Assembly: GCA_030581615.1 (NCBI GenBank)
Contig: JAKTTT010000011.1
Coordinates: 1 to 64,000, forward strand
DNA length: 64,000 nt
Source of the DNA: Alloascoidea africana
Taxonomy: Eukaryota > Ascomycota > Alloascoideomycetes > Alloascoideales > Alloascoideaceae
Direction of reading: 5' to 3'
In this document: positions 50,942-62,859 of the stretch, piece by piece
How positions within the stretch are numbered: position 1 is the stretch's first letter
How the letters are laid out: every line of letters begins with the position of its first letter
Made by a program: the position numbers and the translations under genes
Notes under the pieces: model-generated
The model's input: the letters and a program-made list of their open reading frames with translations, nothing else
Databases searched by the model: none
What the model was told of the DNA's origin: nothing

Positions 50942-53900
50942 ATGGCAGCCTCGGATGAACATACTGATAATATACCCGAATCTCTACAACCGCCAAAGCT
51001 AACCTCTTCCTTAATGTCAAACCTGGCCCTTGAGGAAAAGCGCGTGCCAATGCTACGACTCCAAAACATAAGACATCGAAAGTTTAGAAACGTTCTTTGG
51101 AGCTATGCGGCTTTCCTATTCTACATAGTTGTACTTCATGCTATTGGAATCGCGTTTTTCTCTAAAGGTTTCCTTCTTTCACGACCGGTTCTTTCTAATA
51201 TTTCTTCATGCTCAGATTATGATGTGCGCCTGGATAACTCCCACGTCGAAATGCCAGAAGTTGACGAGCCCATTTCAGCCGGTGGAGCTACTGGATGTTG
51301 GACAGACTCTACTTTTGAAAAAGCTGTGGTTGTTGTGATCGATGCTCTCAGGTTTGATTTTGCAATACCAGTGGAGGGCTCCAAGGTTCCCTATCATAAC
51401 AGTTTCCCTACGCTATACTCTCTGGCCAAAAACAATCCAGAGCAGTCAGTACTCCTCAAGTTCATCGCTGATCCGCCTACGACTACTTTGCAAAGGCTCA
51501 AGGGCCTAACAACAGGATCTTTGCCAACTTTTATCGATGCTGGTTCGAATTTTGCCGGAACGGTCATAGACGAGGACAACTTCATATTGCAACTTTACAG
51601 CCAAGACAGGCCCATAGTGTTTGTGGGCGATGATACATGGGATGCTCTATTTAACCCTTATCTGCATCCAAACTTATCAATCCCGTACGAATCGCTAAAC
51701 GTTTGGGATCTCCACACAGTTGATAATGGTGTTATTGAACATCTTCTTCCTTACCTCAGAAACAACAAGGCCGATTGGGATTTACTTGTAGGCCATCTTC
51801 TAGGTGTGGACCATGTAGGACACAAGCATGGACCTGAACATCCTGTGATCCGCGAGAAACTTGGCCAAATGGATGATTTTCTAAAAGAGATAATCGAATC
51901 TTTGGATGAGGACACCTTACTTATCGTAATGGGAGATCACGGCATGGATAGACGTGGCGATCATGGTGGTGAATCGCGTTTAGAACTGGACTCGACACTG
52001 TTTTTTTACTCGAAAAGGCCCCATTTCAACCCTGATCCATTTCCTGGCCAAAGCTATGACGCGGTTTACAACCTGACCGAGGAAGGACTTGACTATAGAT
52101 CTGTTAACCAAATCGACCTCGTCCCAACAATATCCTTACTACTGGGCATCCCAATCCCTTTTAACAATTTGGGACTGCCTATTCGCGAAGTATTTGCAAC
52201 CGAGAAGAAGCTCGGTATTGCAAATTTCTTGACTGTATCTCAAATTCATAGGTATAGAGAAGTGTCACACATGCAAAGTCAGAGTCTAGCGAGTCTCTTT
52301 AAGAATATTGTCTCTCTGTACAATGACCTCTCATCGGGAAGAAGCACAAACTGGAGAGACCTGATTGCTTTGACAACAGAGTATCAAACAACTTCACTAG
52401 ACCAATGCCGAAGCCTGTGGGTCAAATTTGACTTGGTTTCTATATACATTGGCTTAACAATTATAGCTCTGTCAATAGTATTGGTTTGCATTTATTCATT
52501 GTGCTTTGAAACAATACATTTGGCTCAACTGTGTCAAGATTTTATGGGTACATTCGCCAGCTCTATGATTTATTCGATTGCATGCATTGGCCTTATCCGA
52601 TATCTTACTGGGTATGACTTGTTATGGAGCTCACTTTTAAGCGTAGCAATGGGGCTGTTATACCGATTCATCATTATCATTCCATTTAAGAAGATTGAAA
52701 TACCACGTTGGGCAGAATTCAACACATGGAATCTTCTGGCATTCATCAGCCTTCTTATTCATTTTCTTCTGTTTTCTTCAAATTCGTTTACAATTTGGGA
52801 GGACAAGATTTTGTTTTATCTCTTGTCTTCATTTGGCATGTTGGCTCTTATAAAATCAGCTAGAATAACAAACGACAAAACGCGACGAACATTGGGAGTT
52901 TATCATTCCATACTTTTTCTTTTGATTGGGAGAATATCTTCCATGTCTCGGATTTGCCGAGAGGAACAGTATCCTTATTGTACATCTACATTCTACGGCT
53001 CAGAAAATTCAACTTCGTCCTCTATCTGGAGCATCATGATGATGCTAGTCGCTGCCTTTGTGTTCCCAGCAATCTTCAAGACCTTCTACGATCACACACA
53101 ATCCTATCAAGCAATGGCACCAATGTGGATGAAGGCTGTTCGAATAGTCATGCTTTTTTCCTTTATGTACTGGCTATTTGACTATTTTGACTCTACCGGT
53201 TTCCCGGAGATTGAACTTTTCCGCTCGGTTTTTACTATTGATATCAGCGACTTTAGCACAATAAAGCTCACTCTTTCTCGGCTCGTCGCAGGAATTTCTT
53301 TGATTGTTTTAAATTTGGCATGGTACTTGAGTCCTTCCTGTCTGGGATTGCAAAATGCAACTATTCTTGGACTAGGCAACATTTATGGTTCAGATTATTT
53401 CCTCCTCATCTTGAACTTTTTCGCAATTAGTTTCCTTGTTTCTAAACCGATTGGTGGAATAGCGCTTGGATTGCTAGCATATCAACTACTCACACTCTCA
53501 GAGCTCGTTGACATTCTAAATCTGAAAGATTCATTTATAACCGCTGTCACTGCTGGCCTGCTGGCAATGTTTGGCTTCTTTACTACAGGCCACCAGGCAA
53601 GTTTGGCTTCGATTCAATGGGATACGGGATTCATAATGGCCAGAAGTATTCAATTTCCCCTAACGCATTTGCCAATCTTCCTCAACACATTTGCGCCATT
53701 CGTCATTACAACCTTGGCCGTGGTGCTGATTACAGTTTGGAACCTAAGACCCGCAAAAAAGCCAATCCGACTGTTATCCGATGTTTTGCAAAAACTCCTC
53801 CAATTGATATTTTACCAGAGTCTGGTCTCGTTAAGTGCGTGCTTCTTTGCCTTTTTTTTCAGAAGGCATTTGATGGTTTGGAAAATCTTTGCACCTAGAT

Positions 53901-54010
53901 ATATGGTGGCCGGGCTAATTCTCCTGGTCATCGACGTTTTTGCGTTATTGGGATTACTGACAGTAGGAATGGTCATACAGAAGGTTGAGCATTTGATGAC
54001 ATTATCTTGA
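50942..54010 (+). CDS. GPI13: GPI ethanolamine-phosphate transferase Gpi13 (PIG-O)
   Basis: A 1022-residue ER membrane enzyme that adds ethanolamine phosphate to the third mannose of the GPI precursor, the link later joined to protein. One N-terminal helix (about residues 57-80) anchors a luminal alkaline-phosphatase-like domain: VVVVIDALRFDFA with metal-binding Asp, PPTTTLQRLKGLTTGSLPTFID with the catalytic Thr, LLGVDHVGHKHGPEHP, and MGDHGMDRRGDHGG. A long set of C-terminal helices (about residue 500 onward) follows. Length matches yeast Gpi13 (1017) and TTTLQRLKGLTTG is characteristic of this member against Mcd4 and Gpi7. Confidence 0.93.
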   Translation: MAASDEHTDNIPESLQPPKLTSSLMSNLALEEKRVPMLRLQNIRHRKFRNVLWSYAAFLFYIVVLHAIGIAFFSKGFLLSRPVLSNISSCSDYDVRLDNSHVEMPEVDEPISAGGATGCWTDSTFEKAVVVVIDALRFDFAIPVEGSKVPYHNSFPTLYSLAKNNPEQSVLLKFIADPPTTTLQRLKGLTTGSLPTFIDAGSNFAGTVIDEDNFILQLYSQDRPIVFVGDDTWDALFNPYLHPNLSIPYESLNVWDLHTVDNGVIEHLLPYLRNNKADWDLLVGHLLGVDHVGHKHGPEHPVIREKLGQMDDFLKEIIESLDEDTLLIVMGDHGMDRRGDHGGESRLELDSTLFFYSKRPHFNPDPFPGQSYDAVYNLTEEGLDYRSVNQIDLVPTISLLLGIPIPFNNLGLPIREVFATEKKLGIANFLTVSQIHRYREVSHMQSQSLASLFKNIVSLYNDLSSGRSTNWRDLIALTTEYQTTSLDQCRSLWVKFDLVSIYIGLTIIALSIVLVCIYSLCFETIHLAQLCQDFMGTFASSMIYSIACIGLIRYLTGYDLLWSSLLSVAMGLLYRFIIIIPFKKIEIPRWAEFNTWNLLAFISLLIHFLLFSSNSFTIWEDKILFYLLSSFGMLALIKSARITNDKTRRTLGVYHSILFLLIGRISSMSRICREEQYPYCTSTFYGSENSTSSSIWSIMMMLVAAFVFPAIFKTFYDHTQSYQAMAPMWMKAVRIVMLFSFMYWLFDYFDSTGFPEIELFRSVFTIDISDFSTIKLTLSRLVAGISLIVLNLAWYLSPSCLGLQNATILGLGNIYGSDYFLLILNFFAISFLVSKPIGGIALGLLAYQLLTLSELVDILNLKDSFITAVTAGLLAMFGFFTTGHQASLASIQWDTGFIMARSIQFPLTHLPIFLNTFAPFVITTLAVVLITVWNLRPAKKPIRLLSDVLQKLLQLIFYQSLVSLSACFFAFFFRRHLMVWKIFAPRYMVAGLILLVIDVFALLGLLTVGMVIQKVEHLMTLS

Positions 54011-54576
54011 AACGATACATGCGATGAAGAACTCTCTCTTTGCACTTGAACCGGATTGGAGCAAGCTTCCTACTCTTCTCTCTTCCATAGAATTTCTTAC
54101 TATTTTCCATATTTATCTAGATATCTTGTACTATAACTAATTCGAACACTCTTCTCAGAGGCAATAAAAACTACTAGACCTGGAAAAGGTTTTGACTATT
54201 CTAGCTTTTCCCATATTTGGAAACTTTAGCATCACAAATAGTAAATATTCACCGTATTGCAAGAAAATTCACTCCGTTTCTCATCCAATGCCAGATTCAT
54301 GTTAAACTTTTGGAAATATTTGTGCTCTTTAGAGTAATAGCTAATGTCCCAAGAAAATATCAATGCCGTAGTATCAAACTAGTCCAGTTTTCGTTCCTAA
54401 GGCTGTAAGATACGAACTTTTTGTACTAAGCAATTTCTTCCTGGACCACACATATCCAACTGTGAGTGATTAGAAGTAACAGCTTTCACTATCGATAAAG
54501 CACAAGCTCCTGTAATTTAAAAGAATTGTAGTTTTCAAAAACCTGCTAAACCTAATATTTCCCATACGAACAAAGA
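54011..54576. other. Convergent 3' flanks of GPI13 and kinase gene
   Basis: 566 bp, AT-rich. A 63-codon plus ORF (54217-54408) has no domain and is not called. Confidence 0.45.
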
Positions 54577-56859
54577 TCAACTTTGCGCAAAATCATCATT
54601 AAATTCATTCACAAAAGAAAAACCAGCAAAATGCTCTCTTCTCCCGCGCTCCCCCATTTTTAACTCTGTAAATTCGTCCACGATTTTGAACTGGTTCGCT
54701 GTGTTGTGCTGCTGCTTTATGAACTCAGCAACAATTCCAGCATCTATGTTAGCCGTGTTGCTTCTGTTATATCTCTTGGATGCCTGAAGTCGCCCAGGCA
54801 CGGGCAAGGTTTGATTATCAACAGCTTTCCAATCGACGGGCTTCAAATATATGTGGCGCTTTAACTCTGTTGCACCCCGTTTGAACCCAATTCTAGTAGA
54901 AGGATCTTTATCCAAGGTGTCAACCACAAAAGCTATAGCTTCATTTGAAACACGCCTTGATGGTGACACTGGGACAGGACCATTTTCCGAATTAAAAAAC
55001 ATATTATTCTCTGAGTTGTTTTCCGCTGTTGCTATTCCATTAGTCTCGAGAAACTCTCGAGGAAACCTGACAGGGTCTCGGAGAATTTTGTCAAACAATA
55101 CTGCAATATCAGGGTCAGAAAATGGAGTTCTGCCACATAGCATTTCATAAAACACCACTCCGAGAGACCATATATCAATCGAATATCGGTACCCAGGACG
55201 TCTGCCATAATAGGCATCTATCATCTCTGGCGCAAGGTATTCAGACGTTCCGCACATTGAACTGGTCCGTTGATCATTATTAAAACTGATTCCAGACTTG
55301 GACAGACCCAAATCGCATATCTTGATATGGCCATTGCTTGTGATCAGGATGTTCTCCGGTTTAAGATCCCGGAAGATGATTCCCGATAGGTGCAAAACCT
55401 CTAAACCAGATATCAGCTCCACCAAGTAGAACTTGGCTACTTCCTCGCTAAGACAGCCAAACTTTTTCAAAAAGTAGTGTAAATCGCCACCCCCTGCATA
55501 GTCCAAGCCCATGTAGCAGTTGTTATTAGTTTGAAAAGCAAATTGAATATTGACCAGAAATGAAGACATTTTCCCCCTTTTGGCACACAGTACAAGATTG
55601 TTGCGTTCTTTCAGGCACAGAGGTAAGTCCCGATCATTCACCTCCTGGTTAAAACGAAACGCTTTTGAGAGCTTTTTCACAGCATACAAATTTCCTGTTC
55701 GTTTGTGCTCCATCAATTCAACCACTCCTGATGCCCCTATGCCCAAGTGCCTTTTCAGTACAAGATCGTCAAGATGTAAATTGCGTTGCATTGGCCGTAG
55801 ACTATACTGAATACACACGCTTTTTCCAGAAGGAAGACTGTTCCCATTTTGAATATCGTGCCATTTCCGGTGAACCACGTTTTCTTCCAGGTCTTCTCCA
55901 GAGTACTCTATACCTCCAATGTATCTCCAATCTCCCTTTTGCAGTTCAAAACTTTGCGAATTACTTTGCATACTGGAACCAGTGTTTATCGAGCCTTGAT
56001 CCATATAAAGAAAGTAAAACTTTACTACTAGACGGAACCTGCGTCTGATCTTAAAGTGTCGAATAGCTGGAGCTCCTTTGTGAGACCAGGTAATAGATCC
56101 AGAGGTGTTTTCAGCGAGAGATGCTGGCCTACACTCTATAAACTGCCCCTTTTGAGTGTCACTTTCATTGCCATTTTCATCGGTAGAAGTAACTGAAAGT
56201 TTGGCACACATCTGTTTGCTGTGCATGTATTCAGCCATCATTCCTGATGTTTTCACCAGAGAAAACGTCAAAATATTGCGGGTTTCGGCAGTTTTTTCTG
56301 GGCGCTGTGTCTTCTTCCCTCGGCTATCTAGACTTTCTCTTGGTGATAATACAGGAGGTGATAATAATTGCGGTGGGCTTGAATGAAATACATCAGAGGG
56401 AAGCAAATGAAGTGAGTTTCTGGCCGATTGAACTCCCAGTAAAAATTGATCCACATCAAACAGCTTTTCACTTTTCCCATTTTGCTCCTTCTGAAGGCCA
56501 GGGTCCAGGGTCAATAAATTAGCCCAGTTATCCCGGGTAGAATCATCTGTAAATGAGTCTCTTAGTCGTTTGGTAAGGGCTGTAGTCTCTAAGCTTTTGG
56601 AATCTGTTGTCCTACTTTCCACATCCGACGCTAGCCCCAATTCTTCTGATGATGGCGAGCGCGATTTCAGAAAGTCATCGGGATTGCGTCCACTTTTAGT
56701 GCGAAATCTATGAAGAGAAAAATGTCGAGAAAATCGTCGAGAAAAACCCCTTATTTTATTCAAGTGTTCGCCATGATTAAGATTTGGGTGAGTTGGATAG
56801 AAATCGTTTCTATCTGCCTTCTTGCGATTTCCCAGGTGCTTGGTAAGGTTGGAGAGCAT
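54577..56859 (-). CDS. AGC-family Ser/Thr kinase (Sch9/Sck-like) with DLG motif
   Basis: A 760-residue kinase starting at the first ATG (56859). The N-terminal part is basic and Ser-rich; residues about 190-350 could be a C2-like domain but are weakly conserved. The kinase domain has GIGASGVVEL, AVKKL, RDLKPENIL (catalytic Asp 498), DLG at 516-518 instead of DFG, activation segment SSMCGTSEYLAPE, and an AGC C-tail ending in the hydrophobic motif FAGFSF (744-749). FAGFTFVDE is the corresponding motif in Sch9, so a nutrient-signalling kinase of the Sch9/Sck group is the best guess. It could be a lineage-specific paralog beside a true Sch9. Confidence 0.75.
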   Translation of the reverse strand: MLSNLTKHLGNRKKADRNDFYPTHPNLNHGEHLNKIRGFSRRFSRHFSLHRFRTKSGRNPDDFLKSRSPSSEELGLASDVESRTTDSKSLETTALTKRLRDSFTDDSTRDNWANLLTLDPGLQKEQNGKSEKLFDVDQFLLGVQSARNSLHLLPSDVFHSSPPQLLSPPVLSPRESLDSRGKKTQRPEKTAETRNILTFSLVKTSGMMAEYMHSKQMCAKLSVTSTDENGNESDTQKGQFIECRPASLAENTSGSITWSHKGAPAIRHFKIRRRFRLVVKFYFLYMDQGSINTGSSMQSNSQSFELQKGDWRYIGGIEYSGEDLEENVVHRKWHDIQNGNSLPSGKSVCIQYSLRPMQRNLHLDDLVLKRHLGIGASGVVELMEHKRTGNLYAVKKLSKAFRFNQEVNDRDLPLCLKERNNLVLCAKRGKMSSFLVNIQFAFQTNNNCYMGLDYAGGGDLHYFLKKFGCLSEEVAKFYLVELISGLEVLHLSGIIFRDLKPENILITSNGHIKICDLGLSKSGISFNNDQRTSSMCGTSEYLAPEMIDAYYGRRPGYRYSIDIWSLGVVFYEMLCGRTPFSDPDIAVLFDKILRDPVRFPREFLETNGIATAENNSENNMFFNSENGPVPVSPSRRVSNEAIAFVVDTLDKDPSTRIGFKRGATELKRHIYLKPVDWKAVDNQTLPVPGRLQASKRYNRSNTANIDAGIVAEFIKQQHNTANQFKIVDEFTELKMGERGRREHFAGFSFVNEFNDDFAQS

Positions 56860-57516
56860 TGCTGACACAAAAGAAAACCAAAAACATTTTCAATGTCATA
56901 GGAAAAGAGCATTCATATAAAGACAGGGACTAGCGGTGGCAACGAGTCCCAGTCATGAAGCAGCCTCATACCGATATTAAGGACAATTATTATTAATATC
57001 AGAAAAGAGCGTGGCCTGGATTAATGCTATTGCAGGTGACGGAATGTTGAAGGTTTTCAGTTCTCATCGCTTTTTGATCTCTCCGCAATTTTTTTCTCAG
57101 CCTTTTCTTGTCTCAGGAGAAGAGATATTCCTACTGACGTTTCGCCATTTAAAATTCCCTGGTGCAGCTAGTTTCACATAAAAAGCTCGTATTTTTGATC
57201 AAATTCTTTCTAAAATTCTTTCTAATCTATTTGGAAAACAGCCACATGCTTATGCTCCTTTAAAAAGAACAATCTACGCATATCAAACTTTTTCTCTTGT
57301 AATTATCTGTTCCTAGTTGTAGGAGAGACAGGAATGGGCTGTGTGACCCACCAAACCTCCCCTTAGTTGAAGGTGACAAATCCGGGTAATAATATCAAAC
57401 GCTGGCACCGGGTAACCATTTTTGATCTTTCACTTTTGCTTCACACCCTCCGAACCAGTGGTGCTCTTTCTCAGGTGTGTGTGCTTCCACTTCAATCATA
57501 ACAAACGCCGTTTGAA
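56860..57516. promoter_or_regulatory. Divergent promoter region of kinase gene and RPB2
   Basis: 657 bp between divergent start codons, AT-rich. The last 150 bp before the RPB2 ATG hold a short antisense ORF judged to be chance. Confidence 0.45.
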
Positions 57517-60500
57517 ATGTCTGCTGGTATGTCATAAATTGATTTTGAGAATTCCCAATTGTTTGCTGTAGATGGACACGAATGAACGCCCAGCAAGCTT
57601 TGCAGGATGTATAGCTTTTTTGTTGTTTTTTCTGCATTGACTAATCATCGGACTGGTTAGACTATCCTGAGGATCCCTATGGATATGAGGAATCTGAAAT
57701 TACATCAGAAGACTGTTGGACTGTAATCTCTTCGTTTTTTCAAGAAAGAGGTTTAGTCGCCCAACAGCTCGACTCGTTTGATGAGTTTATCGAAACGACT
57801 ATTCAGGAAATAGTTAACGAAGACCCAAATTTGATTCTAGACCAGCCAGCGCAACACACCACACCAGAAGATGATATCAACAAAAGATATGTAATTACTT
57901 TTGGAAAGATTTATCTGTCGAGACCCACCATGACGGAAGCAGATGGTACTACACACCCAATGTTCCCCCAGGAAGCGCGACTCAGAAATCTGACATACTC
58001 ATCACCACTTTATGTTGACATGAAAAAGAAAGTAATGTATTCACGGGATGACGAGTCAATACCAAGCAGTGAGGTTGTTTGGGAAACAGACCCAAACGAA
58101 GAAGAGGAGCCAGAGTCACAAGTATACATCGGAAAGGTTCCTATCATGCTGAGGTCAAAGTTTTGCATGCTTCGCGACTTGTCAGAACACGAATTTTATG
58201 AACTCAAAGAATGTCCCTATGATATGGGGGGTTATTTTGTTATCAATGGTTCTGAGAAAGTATTGATTGCCCAAGAAAGAAGTGCTGCAAACATTGTACA
58301 GGTGTTTAAAAAGTCTGCTCCATCTCCTGTCAGCCATATTGCCGAAATTAGAAGTGCAGTCGAAGGTGGTTCTAGACTTATTTCTAGTATGCAAATTAAG
58401 CTATATGGTCGGGGAGGAAAAGCAACTGGGTCTGGAGGGACCTTGAAAGCCACATTACCATACATTCGAGAAGATATTCCGATTGTTATTCTTTTCCGAG
58501 CCCTTGGTATCGTTCCAGATGGTGATATCTTGGAACATATTTGCTATGACGAAAATGACTGGCAAATGCTGGAAATGCTGAAGCCATGTGTGGAAGAAGC
58601 ATTTGTTATTCAGGATAGAGAGGTTGCACTGGATTTTATCGGCCGTCGTGGAAGTGCCCAAAACATCCGCAAAGAAAAGCGTATTCAATACGCACGAGAC
58701 ATCTTACAGAAAGAATTATTACCCCATATCACCCAACAAGAAGGATTTGAATCTAGAAAAGCTTTTTTCTTGGGTTATATGATTCACCGGCTTTTACTTT
58801 GCGCCTTAGAACGAAAAGAACAGGACGACAGAGATCATTTTGGCAAGAAGCGACTTGATTTGGCAGGGCCACTACTTGCCAATCTTTTCCGAATATTATT
58901 CAAAAAGCTGTCTAAGGATATCTTCCGATATATGCAAAAGTGTGTTGAAACCAACAAAGACTTTAATTTGACCTTAGCTGTGAAGTCCACCACAATTACA
59001 AGCGGTTTGAAGTATTCACTTGCCACTGGTAACTGGGGAGAACAGAAGAAAGCCATGTCATCCAGGGCAGGTGTGTCTCAGGTGTTGAACCGTTACACTT
59101 ACTCATCAACACTATCACATCTGCGACGAACCAATACACCAATTGGACGAGATGGAAAGATTGCCAAACCTCGACAGCTGCATAATACACATTGGGGATT
59201 GGTCTGTCCAGCAGAAACCCCCGAAGGACAAGCATGTGGTCTTGTGAAGAACTTGTCTCTCATGTCTTGTATATCAGTTGGTAGCCCATCCGACCCAATT
59301 TCTTACTTTTTGGAAGAGTGGGGAATGGAGCCCTTGGAAGACTATGTTCCTCATGCTGCTCCAGATGCTACAAGAATCTTTGTCAATGGTGTCTGGATTG
59401 GTATCCATAGGTCCCCCACTGCTCTGGTCGAAACTATGCGCTCTCTGAGACGAAAAGGCGATATAAGCCCGGAAGTCAGCATTATCCGCGATATTCGAGA
59501 AAAGGAATTTAGAATATTCACAGATGCTGGTCGTGTTTTCAGACCATTGTTTGTAGTGGACAATGATGAATCCAGCGATAGAAAAGGAGAGCTAAAACTT
59601 CAAAAGGAGCATGTTCATAGGCTTACTAACAGTGAGTATAATGGAGACGAAGAATACGGGTGGACTTCATTAGTGGCGGATGGTGTAATTGAGTATATCG
59701 ATGCAGAAGAAGAGGAGACCGTTATGATTGCAATGACTCCAGAAGATTTGGAAATGTCTAGGCAAATGCAAGCGGGAGCGGATATTCAAGACGATGAAAT
59801 AGATCCTGCCAAACGTGTCAAGCCAGCATACAACCCGAGTGCCCACACATGGACTCATTGTGAGATTCACCCCAGTATGATTCTTGGCGTTGCTGCGAGC
59901 ATTATTCCTTTTCCAGATCATAACCAATCTCCTCGTAACACCTACCAATCTGCTATGGGTAAGCAAGCAATGGGTGTTTTCCTTACGAATTATAGCGTGA
60001 GAATGGATACAATGGCAAACATTCTTTACTATCCTCAGAAGCCGCTGGCAACTACAAGATCGATGGAATATTTGAAGTTCAGAGAGCTCCCAGCTGGTCA
60101 GAATGCAATTGTAGCTATTGCCTGTTACAGTGGTTACAATCAAGAAGACTCTGTTATCATGAACCAAAGCAGCATTGATAGAGGGTTGTTTAGAAGTCTC
60201 TTTTTCAGGTCATATATGGACCAGGAACGAAGAGTTGGAATGTCAGTGGTTGAAGAATTTGAAAAACCCCTCCGCAGTAACACTCTCCGCTTGAAACATG
60301 GAACTTATGAGAAGTTGGACGAGGACGGATTAATTGCGCCTGGTGTACGCGTGTCCGGTGAGGATATTATCATCGGTAAAACAACACCTATTCCTCCGGA
60401 TAATGCAGAATTGGGTCAAAGAACAAAGTTTCATACAAAAAGAGACGCTTCTACGCCACTGCGAAGTACAGAAAATGGTATTGTGGACCAGGTGCTTTTA

Positions 60501-61313
60501 ACAACAAACCAAGAAGGTCTCAAGTTTGTTAAAGTTCGTATGAGAACTACCAAAGTCCCGCAAATTGGAGATAAATTCGCTTCTCGCCACGGTCAGAAAG
60601 GTACAATTGGTGTCACTTATAGGCACGAAGACGTTCCATTTTCAGCAGAGGGAATATGCCCAGATTTAGTTATCAATCCTCATGCTATTCCCTCACGAAT
60701 GACAGTTGCACATTTGGTCGAATGCCTACTTAGTAAAGTGTCTTCTCTGTCCGGTTTGGAAGGTGACGCTAGTCCTTTCACAGATGTTACTGTTGATGCG
60801 GTTTCAAACTTGCTACGTCAGCATGGCTATCATTCCCGAGGGTTTGAAGTGTTATACAACGGCCATACCGGTAAGAAGCTAATGGCGCAGGTCTTTTTCG
60901 GGCCTACATATTATCAACGTTTGAGGCATATGGTTGATGACAAGATTCATGCCAGGGCAAGAGGACCTGTACAGATCTTAACAAGACAGCCCGTTGAAGG
61001 TAGATCTCGAGATGGCGGTCTACGTTTCGGAGAGATGGAACGTGATTGTATGATAGCCCATGGTGCCGCCGCATTTTTGAAAGAGCGTTTGATGGAAGCC
61101 TCGGATGCTTTCCGTATCCACGTTTGTGGTGTTTGTGGTCTCATGTGCGTTATTGCAAACTTGAAAAAGAATCAGTTTGAGTGCCGAGCATGCAAGAACA
61201 AGACCAAGATTTATCAAATTCATATTCCTTACGCCGCAAAATTGCTGTTCCAGGAATTGATGGCAATGAATATTGGCATTCGGTTGTTTACGGATCGAGC
61301 TGGATCAACGTAA
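57517..61313 (+). CDS. RPB2: RNA polymerase II second-largest subunit Rpb2
   Basis: Two exons: a 10-nt first exon (57517-57526, MSA plus one base) and 57661-61313, separated by a 134-nt intron (GTATGT, branch GACTAATC, acceptor TTAG). Together they encode 1220 residues against 1224 in yeast. Splicing restores the acidic N-terminus [11 protein letters not shown] and [15 protein letters not shown]. Hallmarks are [41 protein letters not shown], the active-site region [14 protein letters not shown], the [10 protein letters not shown] loop, [15 protein letters not shown], and a C-terminal zinc site CGVCGL...CRAC. Catalytic core subunit of Pol II in the nucleus. Confidence 0.97.
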
Positions 61314-61465
61314 TGCGGGTCAAAACATTTCCAAGATGTATATCTAGTAGTTTTCAAGAGAATCTTTAAATATGTTATTTTTTTATTTTACTTTGCTGTT
61401 CTGTGAACCAACAAAAGTAAACGCAGTAGTCTATCTATTTACAAAGCGTATCCATCACTATGTCT

Positions 61466-62080
61466 TCATTTTCGGCCATTTTTCTTTGCTTCCAATTCTG
61501 CCAGCTTTTGAAGAACCAGAGGCTGTTCATCTTGGAAAGCCACAAGATTTTGCTTGTAGGGATGCTCAGAGCCATCAAAAATCTTCAATCTTTCCATCCT
61601 CCATTTTCGTAGTTTGTTCTTGGGGAGCATTCCCGAAACAGCCTTTCGTATAACCTCTCCATAGCCTTTTGTTTCTATCAGGGTTTCCATATTGGTAAGC
61701 TTCAGGTGTCCTGGCCTTCGCGAATGTCGCCAGTAGTTTTTCTGTTCCATTTTCTTGCCGGTAACTTTAAGATGACGGCAGTTCGATACAACCACATAGT
61801 CTCCACAATCAACTAACATAAAATAACGTGTTAAGATTTGCTTTATAGATCTCCACTTAATATTCACACATACCACCGGGGTTGTAGATTGGTTTATGCT
61901 TTCCCATCAAAGTCAGTGCAATGGAACTGGCAAGTCGTCCTACTGTTCGTTTATCAGCAGCGACATCGACATGGTGCCATGTTCTAGCATAGGCTAGTGA
62001 TGTCTTTCAATAGCAGTTAGTTAACAAGATTCAAATTCTTTTAGGGTGTGTTTGCTTACCCTTCCAAAGTTTTGCGACAT
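61466..62080 (-). CDS. MRPL23: Mitochondrial ribosomal protein uL13m, three exons
   Basis: Exons 62080-62060, 62003-61874 and 61812-61466 join to 165 residues (yeast Mrpl23 has 163). Exon 1 gives MSQNFGR, exon 2 [41 protein letters not shown] and exon 3 [37 protein letters not shown] and the [14 protein letters not shown] motif, the order of the uL13 family. Donors are GTAAGC and GTATGT, acceptors AAAG and TTAG. It is part of the large mitoribosomal subunit. The ATG at 62080 faces NCB2 at 62306, so the two genes share a 225-bp promoter. Confidence 0.93.
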
Positions 62081-62305
62081 TGCACTTGGTCTTCCTTCAA
62101 TCTGGGTGCTGGAAAAAGCTGGTTAATAGGAAGGTGGATTTCGTAAAAGCATAACCACGCAAACGCTGTCACGCCTATGCTTGGGCATCGCGCATCGAAC
62201 CGTCGCCATCAACAACACCACAATCAACTTTGTACCAGCTTGGTTCAATCACTTTTTTGCTCAAGGGACCGGCTCCGTTTTAAAAGGAAACAACTAGACC
62301 GAAAA
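62081..62305. promoter_or_regulatory. Bidirectional MRPL23/NCB2 promoter
   Basis: 225 bp between divergent start codons with GC-rich patches. Both transcripts must start here. No factor site is assigned. Confidence 0.5.
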
Positions 62306-62859
62306 ATGGCTGATTTTGGCGCAAGTGGCAATGCTTCAGATGATTTATCTCTTCCAAAAGGTATGTTAACGATATTATTGATATTAAAGCAATTCGAGTT
62401 TGTAGTATCAAAAGTGCTAACGCTGTTAAATTAGCAACTGTTCAAAAGATAATCAGTGAAATCATTCCTTCTGACTTTATCTTTTCGAAAGAGGCAAGAG
62501 AAGTGCTGATCAAATGTTGTGTCGAATTTATAATGATCGTGGCGACTGAATCGAACGACATTGCAGAGAAAAATTCGAAGAAAACAATAGGGACAGAACA
62601 TGTGATGAAAGCTCTTGAGGACCTTGGGTTCCAAGAGTATCTGGAACCAATTCAAGAGGTTCTAGAGGAACACCGACGAGTCGCACAGAAAGGCCGTGAG
62701 AAGAGAGTGAACAAGTTTCAGAATTCGGGATTAACTGAGGAAGAACTGCTACGGAAGCAGGAGGAACTTTTTGGCTTAGCGAGATCTAAACTGACCAGCC
62801 AGGGAAACACAACCGCAGCAGCTACATCGTCGTTACCGTCCCAAGAACAAAAGTCTTGA
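62306..62859 (+). CDS. NCB2: Negative cofactor 2 beta subunit (Dr1)
   Basis: Exons 62306-62360 and 62435-62859 (74-nt intron, GTATGT, branch TGCTAAC, acceptor TTAG) give 159 residues. The protein has a histone fold: LSLPKATVQKIISEIIP, then FSKEAREVLIKCCVEFIMIVATESNDIAEKNSKKTIGTEHVMKALEDLGF. The helix after it contains EYLEPIQEVLEEHRR, typical of Dr1/NC2-beta. With NC2-alpha (Bur6) it binds TBP on the TATA box and blocks TFIIA/TFIIB in the nucleus. A Gln/Ser/Thr tail ends the protein. Confidence 0.94.

Noticed and set aside
59670-60167. 165-codon ORF antisense to RPB2
   Set aside because: It lies wholly within a highly conserved Rpb2 coding region and has no recognisable domain.
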